A DNA stretch of 64,000 nt from Christensenellaceae bacterium (GCA_022846035.1 AP025580.1:744001-808000); one strand, 5' to 3'. Numbered from the stretch's first letter, positions 26,316 to 35,126 are shown. Made by a program: numbers and translations. The notes: a model not told the origin generated them from the sequence alone.

Positions 26316-27079
26316 AAGCCGAGCAGGGAAGCGTACCAGCTTAGGACGGGCGCGCCGACAAACAGCGCGCATACCACGCCCGCGGAGAGCATAGGCACAA
26401 AGGGAATCGCGTCCTTGCGGCCTTTCTTTTTGGAGGCCAGCAGAATAACGCCCGCGACGGCGCCGATGACGACGGCGGCAAGCAGCGAAAACAGCGAGAG
26501 CTTCCAGCCAAGGATAAGCCCTGCGGCCGCCATCAGCTTGACGTCGCCAAGGCCCATGGCGTTGCCACGGGAAGCAAGGACGATGAGCAGGAGCGGACCG
26601 CCCGCGCAGGCCGCGCCCAAAAGGCGGTCCCACCAAGGCAGCGTGTCCGGTATGAAAAAGCAGGCCGCGCCGATAACGGCGACGGCGACGCTCAGGCCGT
26701 CGGGGATTTCGAGGATGGCGATGTCGATCATGGAAGCCACGATCAGCACGGAGATAAGCGCCCAGGCGATAAGCGTCATCCAGTGCAGGCCGAAGATATA
26801 AAAAGCGAGGACGTAAAGCCCCGCGCTCAACAGCTCGATAATCAAATACTGCGGGCTGATTTTCTCCCCGCAGTAGCGGCAGCGTCCCCGCAAAAAGAGG
26901 TAACTGAAGACGGGCACAAGGTCAAGCGGCCGTAGGGGATGTCCGCAATTCGGACAGTAAGAACCGCCCGCCGCGACGGACTGGCCCATGGGCAGCCGGC
27001 AGATGCACACGTTTAGAAAGCTGCCGATCACCAGTCCGAAGACGAGGGCAAACGGCCAGAAACAGATGAATTCAAGCAT
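26312..27079 (-). CDS. pilD: Prepilin peptidase / N-methyltransferase PilD (A24 family)
   Basis: This encodes 255 residues. The N-terminal half has the two CxxC zinc pairs (YCPNCGHP and CRYCGEKIS) of bifunctional PilD/GspO enzymes. The aspartate protease residues are in SMIDIAILEIPDG and in GLGDVKLMAAAG (GxGD motif). About eight membrane spans are visible. It cleaves the leader peptides of the pilins encoded on both sides and methylates the new N-terminus. It is inserted in the opposite direction between the pilin genes and pilB. Confidence 0.92.
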   Translation of the reverse strand: MLEFICFWPFALVFGLVIGSFLNVCICRLPMGQSVAAGGSYCPNCGHPLRPLDLVPVFSYLFLRGRCRYCGEKISPQYLIIELLSAGLYVLAFYIFGLHWMTLIAWALISVLIVASMIDIAILEIPDGLSVAVAVIGAACFFIPDTLPWWDRLLGAACAGGPLLLIVLASRGNAMGLGDVKLMAAAGLILGWKLSLFSLLAAVVIGAVAGVILLASKKKGRKDAIPFVPMLSAGVVCALFVGAPVLSWYASLLGF

Positions 27080-27160
27080 GGTAAAAATACTCCTTCCTAG
27101 GTATTATATGGGAACGGGCAGTGCATTACAATAGCAAACAAACCGAAAGGACAGGCAAAG

Positions 27161-28854
27161 ATGGCGGAACGAAAAAATATCCAGATCGGGCAGCTTCTTT
27201 TAAACGAGAACCTGATCACGGCGGAGCAGCTTAACACCGCGCTCGCGATCCAGAAAAAACGGGCAAGCTTTTGGGGGATATTCTCATCGAGGAGAAGTAT
27301 ATCACGGAGATCGATTTCACAAAGGCCCTGGCGAGGCGCCTGAAAACGACGTTTGTGGACCTTGGTTCGGCGCGTATCGACCCGAGCGCGGTGCACCTCG
27401 TCGACGAGGACCTCGCGCGCAAAAACGACGTGATCGCCATCGACCGCAAAAACGGCGCGCTGATTGTGGCAATGAGCAACCCGATGAACTTTCACATCAT
27501 CGAGGAAGTGAGGATAGAAGCGGGCATGGAAGTGGTTCCGGTCATCGCTACGGCAAGCGGTATCCGTGAATCCATCGGAAAATATTACGCGGACAAGGTC
27601 ACGCACGAAGCGGCGCAGGACGTCAACAAGGAATTCAAGGAGGCGGTGACGCAGGATGTTTCGACCATCGATACTTCCATAGACGAGCGCGTGGACAGCG
27701 CGCCCGTGGTGCGGCTGGTAAACTCGATCATCGAGCAGGCGGTCAAATTAAACGCCAGCGACATCCACATCGAGCCGTGCCGCGAGAATACCCGCGTGCG
27801 TATGCGCGTGGACGGAAATTTGCAGGACGTACTCACACTGAGCGCGGGCGCGCACGCCTCCATTGTGACGCGTATCAAGATTATGGCGTCCATGGACATC
27901 GCGGAGCGCCGCCTGCCTTTGGACGGCCGGTGCGAGGCCGACGCCGGCGGGGAAAAGATCGACCTGCGTATTTCCACGCTGCCCACGGTGTACGGGGAAA
28001 AGGCGGTAATCCGGCTTTTGACAAACAACTTTCTAAAAACGCAGTCCGGCGCCTATTCGCTGGGCTTGAGCCAGGAAAATATGCGCCTGTTCGATAAGCT
28101 GGTCCGCGTGGCGCACGGTATCATACTGGTTACGGGGCCGACCGGAAGCGGCAAAACGACGACGCTGTATACGATGATCGGCGAGATCATGACGCCGCAG
28201 CTCAATGTCGTGACAATCGAGGATCCGGTGGAATTCAAGATCGACGGCGCGAACCAGATGCAGATCAACAACCGCGCGGGCCTGACTTTCGCGAGCGGCT
28301 TGCGCTCCATCCTGCGGCAGGATCCGGACATCATCATGGTCGGTGAGATCCGCGACAGCGAAACGGCGCAAATCGCCGTGCGCGCGTCCATCACAGGACA
28401 CCTGGTGCTTTCCACGCTGCATACCAACGACGCGGCCTCCACGGTGGGCAGGCTCATCGACATGGGCGCGGAGCCGTACCTCGTCGCCTCGGCGCTGTCG
28501 GGCGTGATCGCGCAGAGGCTGGTGCGCAAGATATGCCCGTACTGCAAGCGCGAGCACCCGTCGACGCCGGCGGAAAACCTCATGCTCGGCCTTACGGAAA
28601 CGGCGACGCTTTACGAAGGCGCGGGCTGCGCGCGCTGCAACTTCACGGGCTACCTCGGCAGGAAAGCGATCCACGAGATACTTTTGGTGGACGAGGGCAT
28701 GCAGGAGATCATTTCCTCGCGCCGCCCATCCCGCCAGATCGAAGAATATGCCGAAAAAAACGGCATGGTGACTTTAAAGCAGGATATGCTCAGAAACGTG
28801 CTCGCGGGCGAATCCACCGTGAGCGAATACGTCAAAGCGGTATATACGGTATAA
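27161..28854 (+). CDS. pilB: Pilus extension ATPase PilB, interrupted by a -1 frame change at an A6 tract
   Basis: Codons 1-33 (27161-27259) read NIQIGQLLLNENLITAEQLN and ...QKK; after a -1 shift at 27254-27259 the frame continues TGKLLGDILIEEKYITEID to 28854, for 564 residues. The two pieces together form a normal MshEN domain, with the break in the five-residue spacer between its two repeats. The rest is intact: GPTGSGKTTT Walker A, Asp box, RQDPDIIMVGEIRD Walker B, HTNDA His box, and zinc cysteines CPYC/CARC. The ribosome site AAAGGA precedes ATG 27161; a TTG at 27271 in the second frame has none. Recoding, phase variation, sequencing error or a young pseudogene are all possible. Confidence 0.85.
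27254..27260 (+). other. Slippery A6C heptamer at the pilB frame break
   Basis: Six A residues followed by C, read in frame as AAA-AAA-C. A tandem -1 slip of lysine codons, or insertion of one A during transcription, restores the pilB frame exactly. Confidence 0.6.
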
Positions 28855-28867
28855 AAAGGGGAAGAAG

Positions 28868-29926
28868 ATGGCGGTAATAAACGAACTTATTTTACAGGCG
28901 CAGTCGCGCAGGGCGTCGGACATCCACCTGACGGTGGGAAAAGCGCCCGTCATGCGTATCGACGGCGAGCTTACGGAAATCACGGAGTACGAACGGCTCA
29001 CGCCGCGCTCGGCCGAGGAGCTGATCCGGCCCATCATTCCGGCAGACCGGCTGGGCACGCTGGAGACGGCGGGCGACGTGGATTTTGCCTATGCGTCAAA
29101 CGGGCTGCGGCTGAGGGTCAACGTTTTTATGCAGCGCGGAAGCTTCGCGGCGGCGCTGCGCCTGCTCGCGCGGGACATCCCCACGATAGAAAAGCTGCGC
29201 CTGCCACCCGTCTTAAGGCAGTTTGCCTCGCTGCGGCGGGGGCTGGTGCTGGTCACAGGACCTACGGGAAGCGGTAAATCCACCACGCTCGCGGCGATGA
29301 TCGATTATATCAACGAAACGCGCAACTGCCATATCATCACGGTAGAGGACCCCATCGAGTATGTGCATACGCATAAGAAAAGCATTGTCAACCAGCGCGA
29401 GGTGTCCGAGGATACCATCGGCTTCTCGTCCGCCCTGCGCGCGTCGCTGCGCGAGGATCCGGACATCATACTGGTGGGCGAAATGCGCGATCTGGACACC
29501 ATAGCCGCGGCCGTCACGGCGGCGGAAACGGGGCACCTGGTCTTTTCCACGCTGCATACCAAGGGCGCGGCCAATACCTTAAACAGGATCATCGACGTGT
29601 TTCCCGCAAGCCAGCAGGCGCAGATACGCGCGCAGCTCGCGGAGACGCTTTCCGCGGTCATCACGCAGCAGCTTGTGCCCATGCCGCTGTCGTCGGGCGG
29701 CGGACGCGTGGCGGCGCTGGAGATCATGGCGCGTACGGACGCGATCGCGAACCTTGTGCGCGAGGGCAAGATTTTCCAGATCGACAACGCCATCCAGACG
29801 GGCAGGCAGCAGGGCATGCAGACCATGGACATGGCCTTAGGAGAGCTTGTAAGAAACCGCCTGATCACGCCCGAGGAGGCGGTGGCGCGCTGCGTCTCGC
29901 CGCAGGAGATCCGGCGTTACCTTTAG
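28868..29926 (+). CDS. pilT: Pilus retraction ATPase PilT
   Basis: This encodes 352 residues, 14 bases behind pilB. The PilT order of motifs is complete: N-terminal PAS-like domain (QSRRASDIHLTVG), Walker A GPTGSGKSTT, Asp box ITVEDPIEYVH, Walker B REDPDIILVGEMRD, His box STLHTKGAANTLNRIIDVFP, and the AIRNLI-like region ANLVREGKIFQIDNAIQTG. It depolymerises the pilus for retraction and twitching. Its presence supports a dynamic type IVa-like pilus rather than a plain secretion pseudopilus. Confidence 0.93.
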   Translation: MAVINELILQAQSRRASDIHLTVGKAPVMRIDGELTEITEYERLTPRSAEELIRPIIPADRLGTLETAGDVDFAYASNGLRLRVNVFMQRGSFAAALRLLARDIPTIEKLRLPPVLRQFASLRRGLVLVTGPTGSGKSTTLAAMIDYINETRNCHIITVEDPIEYVHTHKKSIVNQREVSEDTIGFSSALRASLREDPDIILVGEMRDLDTIAAAVTAAETGHLVFSTLHTKGAANTLNRIIDVFPASQQAQIRAQLAETLSAVITQQLVPMPLSSGGGRVAALEIMARTDAIANLVREGKIFQIDNAIQTGRQQGMQTMDMALGELVRNRLITPEEAVARCVSPQEIRRYL

Positions 29927-29938
29927 GGCCCATGAGTC

Positions 29939-29967
29939 TTGGCAAAACCGTGAGAGGCGTGTATAAT
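29939..29967 (+). promoter_or_regulatory. Strong promoter of the major pilin gene
   Basis: TTGGCA, exactly 17 bases, TATAAT. It begins 13 bases after the pilT stop and would give a leader of about 55 bases to the pilin start, allowing high separate expression. Confidence 0.85.
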
Positions 29968-30029
29968 GAATACTATACCTATCACGTTTTATAGCAATAA
30001 TACAAAAAAGAGAAAAGAGGAGAGTTTTT

Positions 30030-30452
30030 ATGTTGTACAGGGCAATGCTCAAAAAAGAGAGCGCGAAGAAGAACGGCAAAAAAGCGTTTACGCTCATTGA
30101 ATTGATCGTCGTTATCGCGATCATCGGCGTATTGGTCGCCATCCTGGTTCCGACTATGATGGGGTTTGTGGACGACGCTAAGGATGCGACGCGTCTCGCG
30201 AACGCGAGGACGGTCTATAGCTCGGCGACAGCAGCCTATGCTTCGGCAGTGTCAAAAGCAAACGGCCAAGCGATTGCGGCCGGTACGCTGGATACGGCTG
30301 TAGGGGATCTATTAGGCGATGCGTTTGCAAGCGCGACCTATGATGTCAACTGGGCCGGAACGGCTGATGCAGTCACAGGCGTTACGAGCGTCACGTTCTC
30401 AAGCGACGGAAAAACGGTAACATATCCTGGCGGAACAGTAACGACCCCGTAA
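30030..30452 (+). CDS. pilA: Probable major type IV pilin (PilA-like)
   Basis: This encodes 140 residues, preceded by GAGGAG. The leader is long (about 18 residues) and basic; cleavage should fall at KKA|FTLIELIVVIAI, with Ala rather than Gly at -1 and Glu at +5. The alpha-1 helix is followed by a small Ala/Thr/Gly-rich, beta-strand globular domain without cysteines. A strong dedicated promoter, a terminator right behind the gene, and the simple small size point to the major subunit. Confidence 0.75.
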   Translation: MLYRAMLKKESAKKNGKKAFTLIELIVVIAIIGVLVAILVPTMMGFVDDAKDATRLANARTVYSSATAAYASAVSKANGQAIAAGTLDTAVGDLLGDAFASATYDVNWAGTADAVTGVTSVTFSSDGKTVTYPGGTVTTP

Positions 30453-30474
30453 CAATCAAAAAAAAGCCGCAATC

Positions 30475-30503
30475 AAAAAGCCGCCCGCGCGGGCGGCTTT
30501 TTT
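30475..30503. terminator. Bidirectional terminator between two convergent pilin genes
   Basis: GCCGCCC and GGGCGGC form a perfect stem around GCGC, flanked by five A residues and six T residues. Confidence 0.9.
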
Positions 30504-30518
30504 ACTTGCCTTTTTTCA

Positions 30519-31292
30519 TCATGTAAGGGGCTTCCAGCGTTTGCTGGGATCGTGGATCGTCGCCTTGATGGTTTCCCACGGCGAAGTGACGGAAATGCCC
30601 GGTCCCTGGTACCATACGCCCTCCTCGTGGTCGTAGACAAGACCCACGTACCATTTGCCGTTTTGCGGATAGACACTCGCGTATACCACGACGCTCGTCT
30701 CGCCGGACTTACGGTTAGAGTTGACGAACGGCTGCACATACAGCGTTTCGCCTGGTTTCAGCTTGATACCGTATTTGTCGATCAGCGCCTGCGGGAACTG
30801 CGGCCAGCTTCCGCCATACTGCTCTTTTAAGGCGTTGCGCAGGTTGTCATTATCGCCGCCCGCCGCCATCTTCTTCTGCTCCTCGGGCGAGGCCGCGTCG
30901 TATTTCCGCACAAAGTCCAGATACGTCTCGTAAACGGAGCGTCCGACCGCCGTTCCCGGGTCTTCGGCTACGCCGCCGCCCCCGCGCTTGTGCAGGGAGC
31001 AGATGATTACATTGTTCCCGTCCGTGTCCTTAGACGCGGAATAAGAGCCGCCGTACGGACAGGCGACGTTTTCATCAATCAAAAACTGGGCCAGCGTATA
31101 GGACGGGTCGCCCACGGTTTTGCTGGCATACTGGCCGATCGCCGCCGTGCGGTAATCGTTGCAGGCGGTGGCGCGCGAATCCTCGGAAAGCGAGGAAAGG
31201 GCAGGCACCAGAACCGCCACAAGCACGCCGATGATGGCGATCACGACGATCAATTCGATGAGCGTAAAGCCCTTTTTTAAAGTTTGTTTCAT
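30519..31292 (-). CDS. Pseudopilin / prepilin with CPxGG-CSxH domain
   Basis: This encodes 257 residues. Cleavage site KKG|FTLIELIVVIAI with canonical Gly at -1. After the alpha-1 helix comes the segment YTLAQFLIDENVACPYGGSY and then IICSLH, a C-P-x-G-G...C-S-x-H arrangement often seen in clostridial prepilins, where the cysteines could form a disulphide. A C-terminal extension of about 130 residues (ending SKRWKPL) is beta-rich. It lies convergent to the major pilin. The leader at 31342-31364 contains a GGCCGC/GCGGCC hairpin. Confidence 0.8.
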   Translation of the reverse strand: MKQTLKKGFTLIELIVVIAIIGVLVAVLVPALSSLSEDSRATACNDYRTAAIGQYASKTVGDPSYTLAQFLIDENVACPYGGSYSASKDTDGNNVIICSLHKRGGGGVAEDPGTAVGRSVYETYLDFVRKYDAASPEEQKKMAAGGDNDNLRNALKEQYGGSWPQFPQALIDKYGIKLKPGETLYVQPFVNSNRKSGETSVVVYASVYPQNGKWYVGLVYDHEEGVWYQGPGISVTSPWETIKATIHDPSKRWKPLT

Positions 31293-31442
31293 ATATTAAA
31301 CCTCTTGATAGCGGGCGTGTCCGTAAGGGAGCGCCCCCAAAAAGCGGCCGCGCCGCCTGCGGCCACTCCTATTTTACCATACGTACAGGAAAAACGATAT
31401 AAAATTATATAGATCAGGTATTATTTTAGCGCGGCGGTAACG

Positions 31443-32627
31443 CTACTCGCCGCGAAGCAGCTTAAGAGCTGCCGCTAGCTGCGCGTCGTCCTTTACGGAA
31501 AGCTGCTCGTCAGGGTCTTTTGGCCCGCCGTCCGCCATCGTGACTTCCACGTCGGGGGAAAGGCCCTCGCCCTGTATGGGCGTGCCGCTTTTGGTAAAGT
31601 ACGCGGATACGGTCAGCTTGACCGCGCTGCCGTCGCCCAGAGGGTAAAGCTGCTGCACAATGCCTTTGCCAAAGGTCCGCGTGCCCACGAGCTGCGCGCG
31701 GCCATAGTCGCGCATGGCGCTGGAAAAGACCTCGGACGCGCTGGCGGTACCCTCGTCCACCAAAATAACGGCGGGAATATCGACCTCGTGTCCGTCGCTG
31801 CCCTCGTATGTTTCAAGACGGTTGCCATATTTATCCTCGGTATAGACGAGCAGCCCGTCGGGCAGCAGGTAATCGAGCATTTTGACGACTGCGGAAAGGG
31901 AACCGCCGCCGTTGCCGCGCAGGTCGTATACGACGCGCCGCATGCCCTTGCCTTGCAGCTCGCTGACCGCGTCTATAAACTGCGGCACAGTCTCGTCTTC
32001 AAAAGAGGTGACCTGCAAATATCCGGTCTGGTCGTCAAGCATGCGGTAACTGACCGTCTGGTCGATAATTTTCTGGCGCGTCATGGGCAGGTCAAGCCTT
32101 TTATCACCGCGCTTAACCGTGACGACGACCTGCGTGCCCACATCGCCCATGATGTGGTCGTATATAAGGTTTTCAAGGGATGTTTGCGTAACGTCCGCGC
32201 CGTTCACAGCTACGATCACGTCGCCCTCACGCATGCCCGCCTGCGCGGCGGGGCCGTCAGGTTCAACGCTTTTGACGGTGGTTAAAAGCGTATCGGCGTC
32301 CTGCGTTACCGACGCGCCGATACCTGTATAATTGCCCTGCAAAGAGCGCAGATATTGCTTGTATTCATAGGGATCCAGATAATAAGAATAATTATCGTCA
32401 AGGCCAAAGACCATGCCCTTATAGACGCCGCTTGCAACTGCGTCCGCGTCCTGCTCGAAATAAAATTTATCATCGACGAGTTTCTGGATCTGCTGCATTT
32501 TTGCGAATACAGGATACATATCCGCGTTGCGCGAAACGTTATAAGAGCCGTCAAAAGCGGCGACGCATACAAGAATGGCGGCCAGCGCGAGCATACCGCT
32601 CAAAAAGCCTTTGAGGAAAGTTTTCAT
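31443..32627 (-). CDS. ctpA: C-terminal processing serine peptidase, S41 family (CtpA-like)
   Basis: This encodes 394 residues. An N-terminal membrane anchor (GFLSGMLALAAILVCVAAF) places the enzyme outside the membrane. A PDZ domain follows at about 95-175 (IGASVTQDADTLLTTVKSVEPD, AGMREGDVIVAVNG), then the catalytic core with the nucleophile in DEGTASASEVF and the lysine in GTRTFGKGIVQ of the Ser-Lys dyad. It trims extracytoplasmic proteins. It follows carD on the same strand, with a likely own promoter (TGGTACAAT) in the gap. Confidence 0.9.
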   Translation of the reverse strand: MKTFLKGFLSGMLALAAILVCVAAFDGSYNVSRNADMYPVFAKMQQIQKLVDDKFYFEQDADAVASGVYKGMVFGLDDNYSYYLDPYEYKQYLRSLQGNYTGIGASVTQDADTLLTTVKSVEPDGPAAQAGMREGDVIVAVNGADVTQTSLENLIYDHIMGDVGTQVVVTVKRGDKRLDLPMTRQKIIDQTVSYRMLDDQTGYLQVTSFEDETVPQFIDAVSELQGKGMRRVVYDLRGNGGGSLSAVVKMLDYLLPDGLLVYTEDKYGNRLETYEGSDGHEVDIPAVILVDEGTASASEVFSSAMRDYGRAQLVGTRTFGKGIVQQLYPLGDGSAVKLTVSAYFTKSGTPIQGEGLSPDVEVTMADGGPKDPDEQLSVKDDAQLAAALKLLRGE

Positions 32628-32710
32628 AGAATAATCATATCCCTCCGGAGAACATTTTTATCCATTGTACCACCGGAGAGCGCGTTTTTCCATCGGGCGC
32701 GAATAAAAGT

Positions 32711-33220
32711 TTACCATTCCATATCCGATTCACGGATGTGGCGCGCGATATACGGGCCGACTTTTTCGATAGGGATACCGAGCGCGGCGGAAAGCTCGCC
32801 GTGCAGGTATTCTTCAATAAGGTGCAGGTATTTTTCGTCCATCAAAAGAGGCTTCCTGCCCTCGAGTTTGCGCTCTGAAATGCGCAGGTACAGGCTTTTA
32901 ACGATCTTGACCCATTCGTAGCAGTCAAAGGAATGGAAAGCGTCCTTGTAGCTTTGCTCGCGCGCGGCATCGTCGTCCAGCCATTCGGCCTCGATCTCCG
33001 GAATTTTGGCGACCAGCTCGTCCGCCTGCTGTTTGGTAAGGATATTGCGCATTCTGATATTGCCGTCCACGGGAACGAATATACTGTCGCAGGAAGAGTG
33101 CAGGGGCTTTAAAATGTAATACTGCTTTTTTCCGCCCTGCATGAAGTCACGCTCTTCCACGCCGCAAACGCGGCATACGCCTGCGGATTCGTGCATTACA
33201 AAATCGTCTTTATTGAACAT
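32711..33220 (-). CDS. carD: CarD-family RNA polymerase-binding regulator
   Basis: This encodes 169 residues from ATG 33220, just behind AGGAG; the open frame extends 31 codons upstream through the promoter and is not used. The N-terminal half (FNKDDFVMHESAGVCRVCGV ... YYILKPL) is the RNA polymerase beta-binding CarD/CdnL/TRCF domain; the C-terminal half is helical and begins EAEWLDDDAAREQSYKDAF. CarD proteins stabilise open promoter complexes, mainly at rRNA promoters. Confidence 0.9.
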   Translation of the reverse strand: MFNKDDFVMHESAGVCRVCGVEERDFMQGGKKQYYILKPLHSSCDSIFVPVDGNIRMRNILTKQQADELVAKIPEIEAEWLDDDAAREQSYKDAFHSFDCYEWVKIVKSLYLRISERKLEGRKPLLMDEKYLHLIEEYLHGELSAALGIPIEKVGPYIARHIRESDMEW

Positions 33221-33317
33221 GTTTTCACACTCCTGTTTTTCGTGGTAAAAAAAGGACGCGCGCCAAATACGACAGGACTTACGTCTTTTGGACCGCACGT
33301 CATTACTTATCACCTAT

Positions 33318-33346
33318 AGTATACCAGAAAAACGCGCCGGATGTAA
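33318..33346 (-). promoter_or_regulatory. Promoter of carD
   Basis: On the minus strand: TTACAT, 17-base spacer, TATACT with a TGG extension. The start lies about 90 bases ahead of the carD ATG. Confidence 0.8.
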
Positions 33347-33402
33347 GGGCTTTTTTGCATATAGGCTACGCGGGAAAGCGCGGCTGTTTCCATAAGGGAT
33401 AC

Positions 33403-34242
33403 TTATTGCCGCAAGAAAGCGGCGGCTTTTTTGCCGTCCTCATAGCCTTTTTGGTACAGCCGCAAAAAGGCGTCCTTATCCTTGGTGAGCGTACTTACGC
33501 CGCAGCAGTCGTCCGGCGCGACAAGCAGCGCCCTGCCCTGGGCGGCAAGCTCCTTAAGATCGGCGACCGACTGGTTATATACCTCGTGGCGGCGCTCGAT
33601 CCTGCGGATGATTTCAGGATATTTCCTTAAGGCCCGCCTTAAAAACCACATGTTTTTTTGTTTGGGCTTGATATAATCAAGCGGCCGCGTCATCAGCACG
33701 ATGATTTTGTCGCACCCGTCCGCAAACGCCTTTTTGTAGGGGATAGGGTCGGAAACCCCGCCGTCGAAATACAGCTTTCCGTTTACAGGATACGGCTTGC
33801 ATGCCGCGGGGATCGCGCACGAGGCTTTCAATACGTCGTAACTGTCCTGCGCGAGATGTCCGCGCGTGAAATATTCGGGTTCGCCCGTTCGCGCGTCCGT
33901 CGCCACGATAAAAAACGGGATCGCGCTTTTGGAAAAGGTTTCGTAATCGAGCGGATACTCGCCGCCGCGTACGGTAAGCGTGGTATAGATATAGTCGAGG
34001 TTGAGGTAATTGCCGCTTTTCAGCCAGTTGGAAACGCCCATATATTCCTTGCGGAACGTATATTCGGCAAAGAAAGTGAGCGTCCGCTCGCGCTGCCGCG
34101 CCAAATAAGTGATCATGTTTGCCGCGCCCGCGGAAACGCCGATGCCATAATCGACGCTGGCGCCAAGGTCGAGCATGCAATCGTAGATACCGGAGGTGTA
34201 AACGCCGCGCATACCGCCCCCGCCGTCGATGAGTCCGATCAT
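33403..34242 (-). CDS. Patatin-like phospholipase
   Basis: This encodes 279 residues. The oxyanion loop DGGGGMRGVYTSG, nucleophile elbow GVSAG (Ser about residue 38) and the catalytic aspartate in DGGVSDPIPYKKA are all present, so it should be an active lipid acyl hydrolase. No signal peptide is seen. It resembles the RssA/YjjU group. It stands alone between carD and an AT-rich island; AGGAGGACATTTC precedes its ATG. Confidence 0.9.
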   Translation of the reverse strand: MIGLIDGGGGMRGVYTSGIYDCMLDLGASVDYGIGVSAGAANMITYLARQRERTLTFFAEYTFRKEYMGVSNWLKSGNYLNLDYIYTTLTVRGGEYPLDYETFSKSAIPFFIVATDARTGEPEYFTRGHLAQDSYDVLKASCAIPAACKPYPVNGKLYFDGGVSDPIPYKKAFADGCDKIIVLMTRPLDYIKPKQKNMWFLRRALRKYPEIIRRIERRHEVYNQSVADLKELAAQGRALLVAPDDCCGVSTLTKDKDAFLRLYQKGYEDGKKAAAFLRQ

Positions 34243-34326
34243 GAAATGTCCTCCTAAAATGCTTTCCTGCTTTATTCTAACACAAATGCCGGAAAATGGT
34301 ATCCGCCGCTTTTTTAATTAGGGAAA

Positions 34327-34539
34327 TCACCTGAATTCTGTCAGAAAATCCAATTCCTTTTGATATTCCGTTATGAGTAAGGCTATCAAAAGATTAAACT
34401 CAGCCTTTTTCTTTGAATGTTCTTGCAATTCAAAGTAAATTTGCCATAATTCATCTTCGTTAAGTATTGCTCCATTTACGCGGCATATCTTTTTCCAACG
34501 TTTTATGTCGCTTTGTATCCATGCTTGTGCATTTTGCAT
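34327..34539 (-). CDS. Small AT-rich hypothetical protein
   Basis: This encodes 70 residues behind AAGGGGTGAT. It is all-helical and charged (WIQSDIKRWKKICRVNGAIL, LWQIYFELQEHSKKKAEFNL) with no recognised domain. It is divergent from the XRE regulator and reads away from an intergenic region holding two palindromes. Composition is AT-rich, unlike its flanks. A regulator partner or a remnant of an integrated element are both possible. Confidence 0.55.
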   Translation of the reverse strand: MQNAQAWIQSDIKRWKKICRVNGAILNEDELWQIYFELQEHSKKKAEFNLLIALLITEYQKELDFLTEFR

Positions 34540-34576
34540 AAAAATATCACCCCTTTATCAATCATTTTATAAGATT

Positions 34577-34592
34577 GCTCAGTATATTGAGC
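34577..34592. promoter_or_regulatory. Palindromic operator 1
   Basis: GCTCAGTATATTGAGC: perfect CTCA-N6-TGAG palindrome in the divergent promoter region of the XRE gene and the 70-residue gene. Confidence 0.6.
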
Positions 34593-34629
34593 CTTTGCGT
34601 TTCATTTATAACCTATAATTACAGAATCT

Positions 34630-34645
34630 ACTCAACTATTTGAGC
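34630..34645. promoter_or_regulatory. Palindromic operator 2
   Basis: CTCAACTATTTGAG, the same CTCA-N6-TGAG arrangement, 53 bases from operator 1. A TATAAT at 34614-34619 lies between the two sites, as expected for autoregulation. Confidence 0.6.
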
Positions 34646-34670
34646 ATTTTTTTGCGGAAAGGGTTCGCGT

Positions 34671-34913
34671 ATGCAGAAATTAAAGAATAGTAATATGGGT
34701 TATACGTTACGCGCCCTCAGAAAAATAAACGGTTATACGCAAGAACAGCTTGTCGCGAAGTTAAATCTTATGGAAATCGAAATCAACAGGAATGTGTATT
34801 CCCGTATAGAAACTTGTGAATTAAATATTCCTGTTAATCTGCTTGTCGGGTTACAGGAGATATATTCCTGTACTTTTGACGATTTTTTCCGAACGCCTGA
34901 GGATATACTGTAG
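34671..34913 (+). CDS. XRE-family helix-turn-helix regulator
   Basis: This encodes 80 residues from ATG with AAAGGG upstream. Residues 10-70 form a Cro/CI-type helix-turn-helix: YTLRALRKINGYTQEQLVAK then VYSRIETCELNIPVNLLVGL. There is almost nothing beyond the DNA-binding domain, so it is a minimal repressor. The two palindromes upstream are its probable sites. The divergon is AT-rich and sits beside tRNA-Ala, suggesting acquired DNA. Confidence 0.8.
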   Translation: MQKLKNSNMGYTLRALRKINGYTQEQLVAKLNLMEIEINRNVYSRIETCELNIPVNLLVGLQEIYSCTFDDFFRTPEDIL

Positions 34914-34999
34914 TATCCGACCAGAAAAACGTAACAACACATTTAAAAATTCATTTTATTGAGATTTTGAAAAAGATGGCAGTTAATTCCAAGTAAAAC

Positions 35000-35047
35000 A
35001 AAAATCCGATCCCGCCGCCAATCGGCACTAGGTTCGGATTTTTTTGT
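35000..35047 (-). terminator. Terminator of tRNA-Ala
   Basis: AAATCCGA and TCGGATTT form the stem; on the minus strand a TTTTTG run follows. The loop contains CCGATTGGCGGCGGGATCGG, which can pair further. Confidence 0.75.
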
Positions 35048-35049
35048 TT

Positions 35050-35126
35050 TGGTGGAGCATACCGGATTCGAACCGGTGACCCCCACACTGCCAGTGTGGT
35101 GCGCTAGCCAGCTGCGCTAATGCCCC
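35050..35126 (-). tRNA. tRNA-Ala (anticodon GGC)
   Basis: 77 nt with encoded CCA; acceptor GGGGCAT/ATGCTCC, anticodon stem CCACA/TGTGG with loop CTGGCAG, T loop TTCGAAT. Confidence 0.95.

Noticed and set aside
27271..28854. Separate 527-residue ATPase gene starting at TTG 27271
   Set aside because: No ribosome site and half of the MshEN domain would be missing; the upstream frame supplies it exactly.
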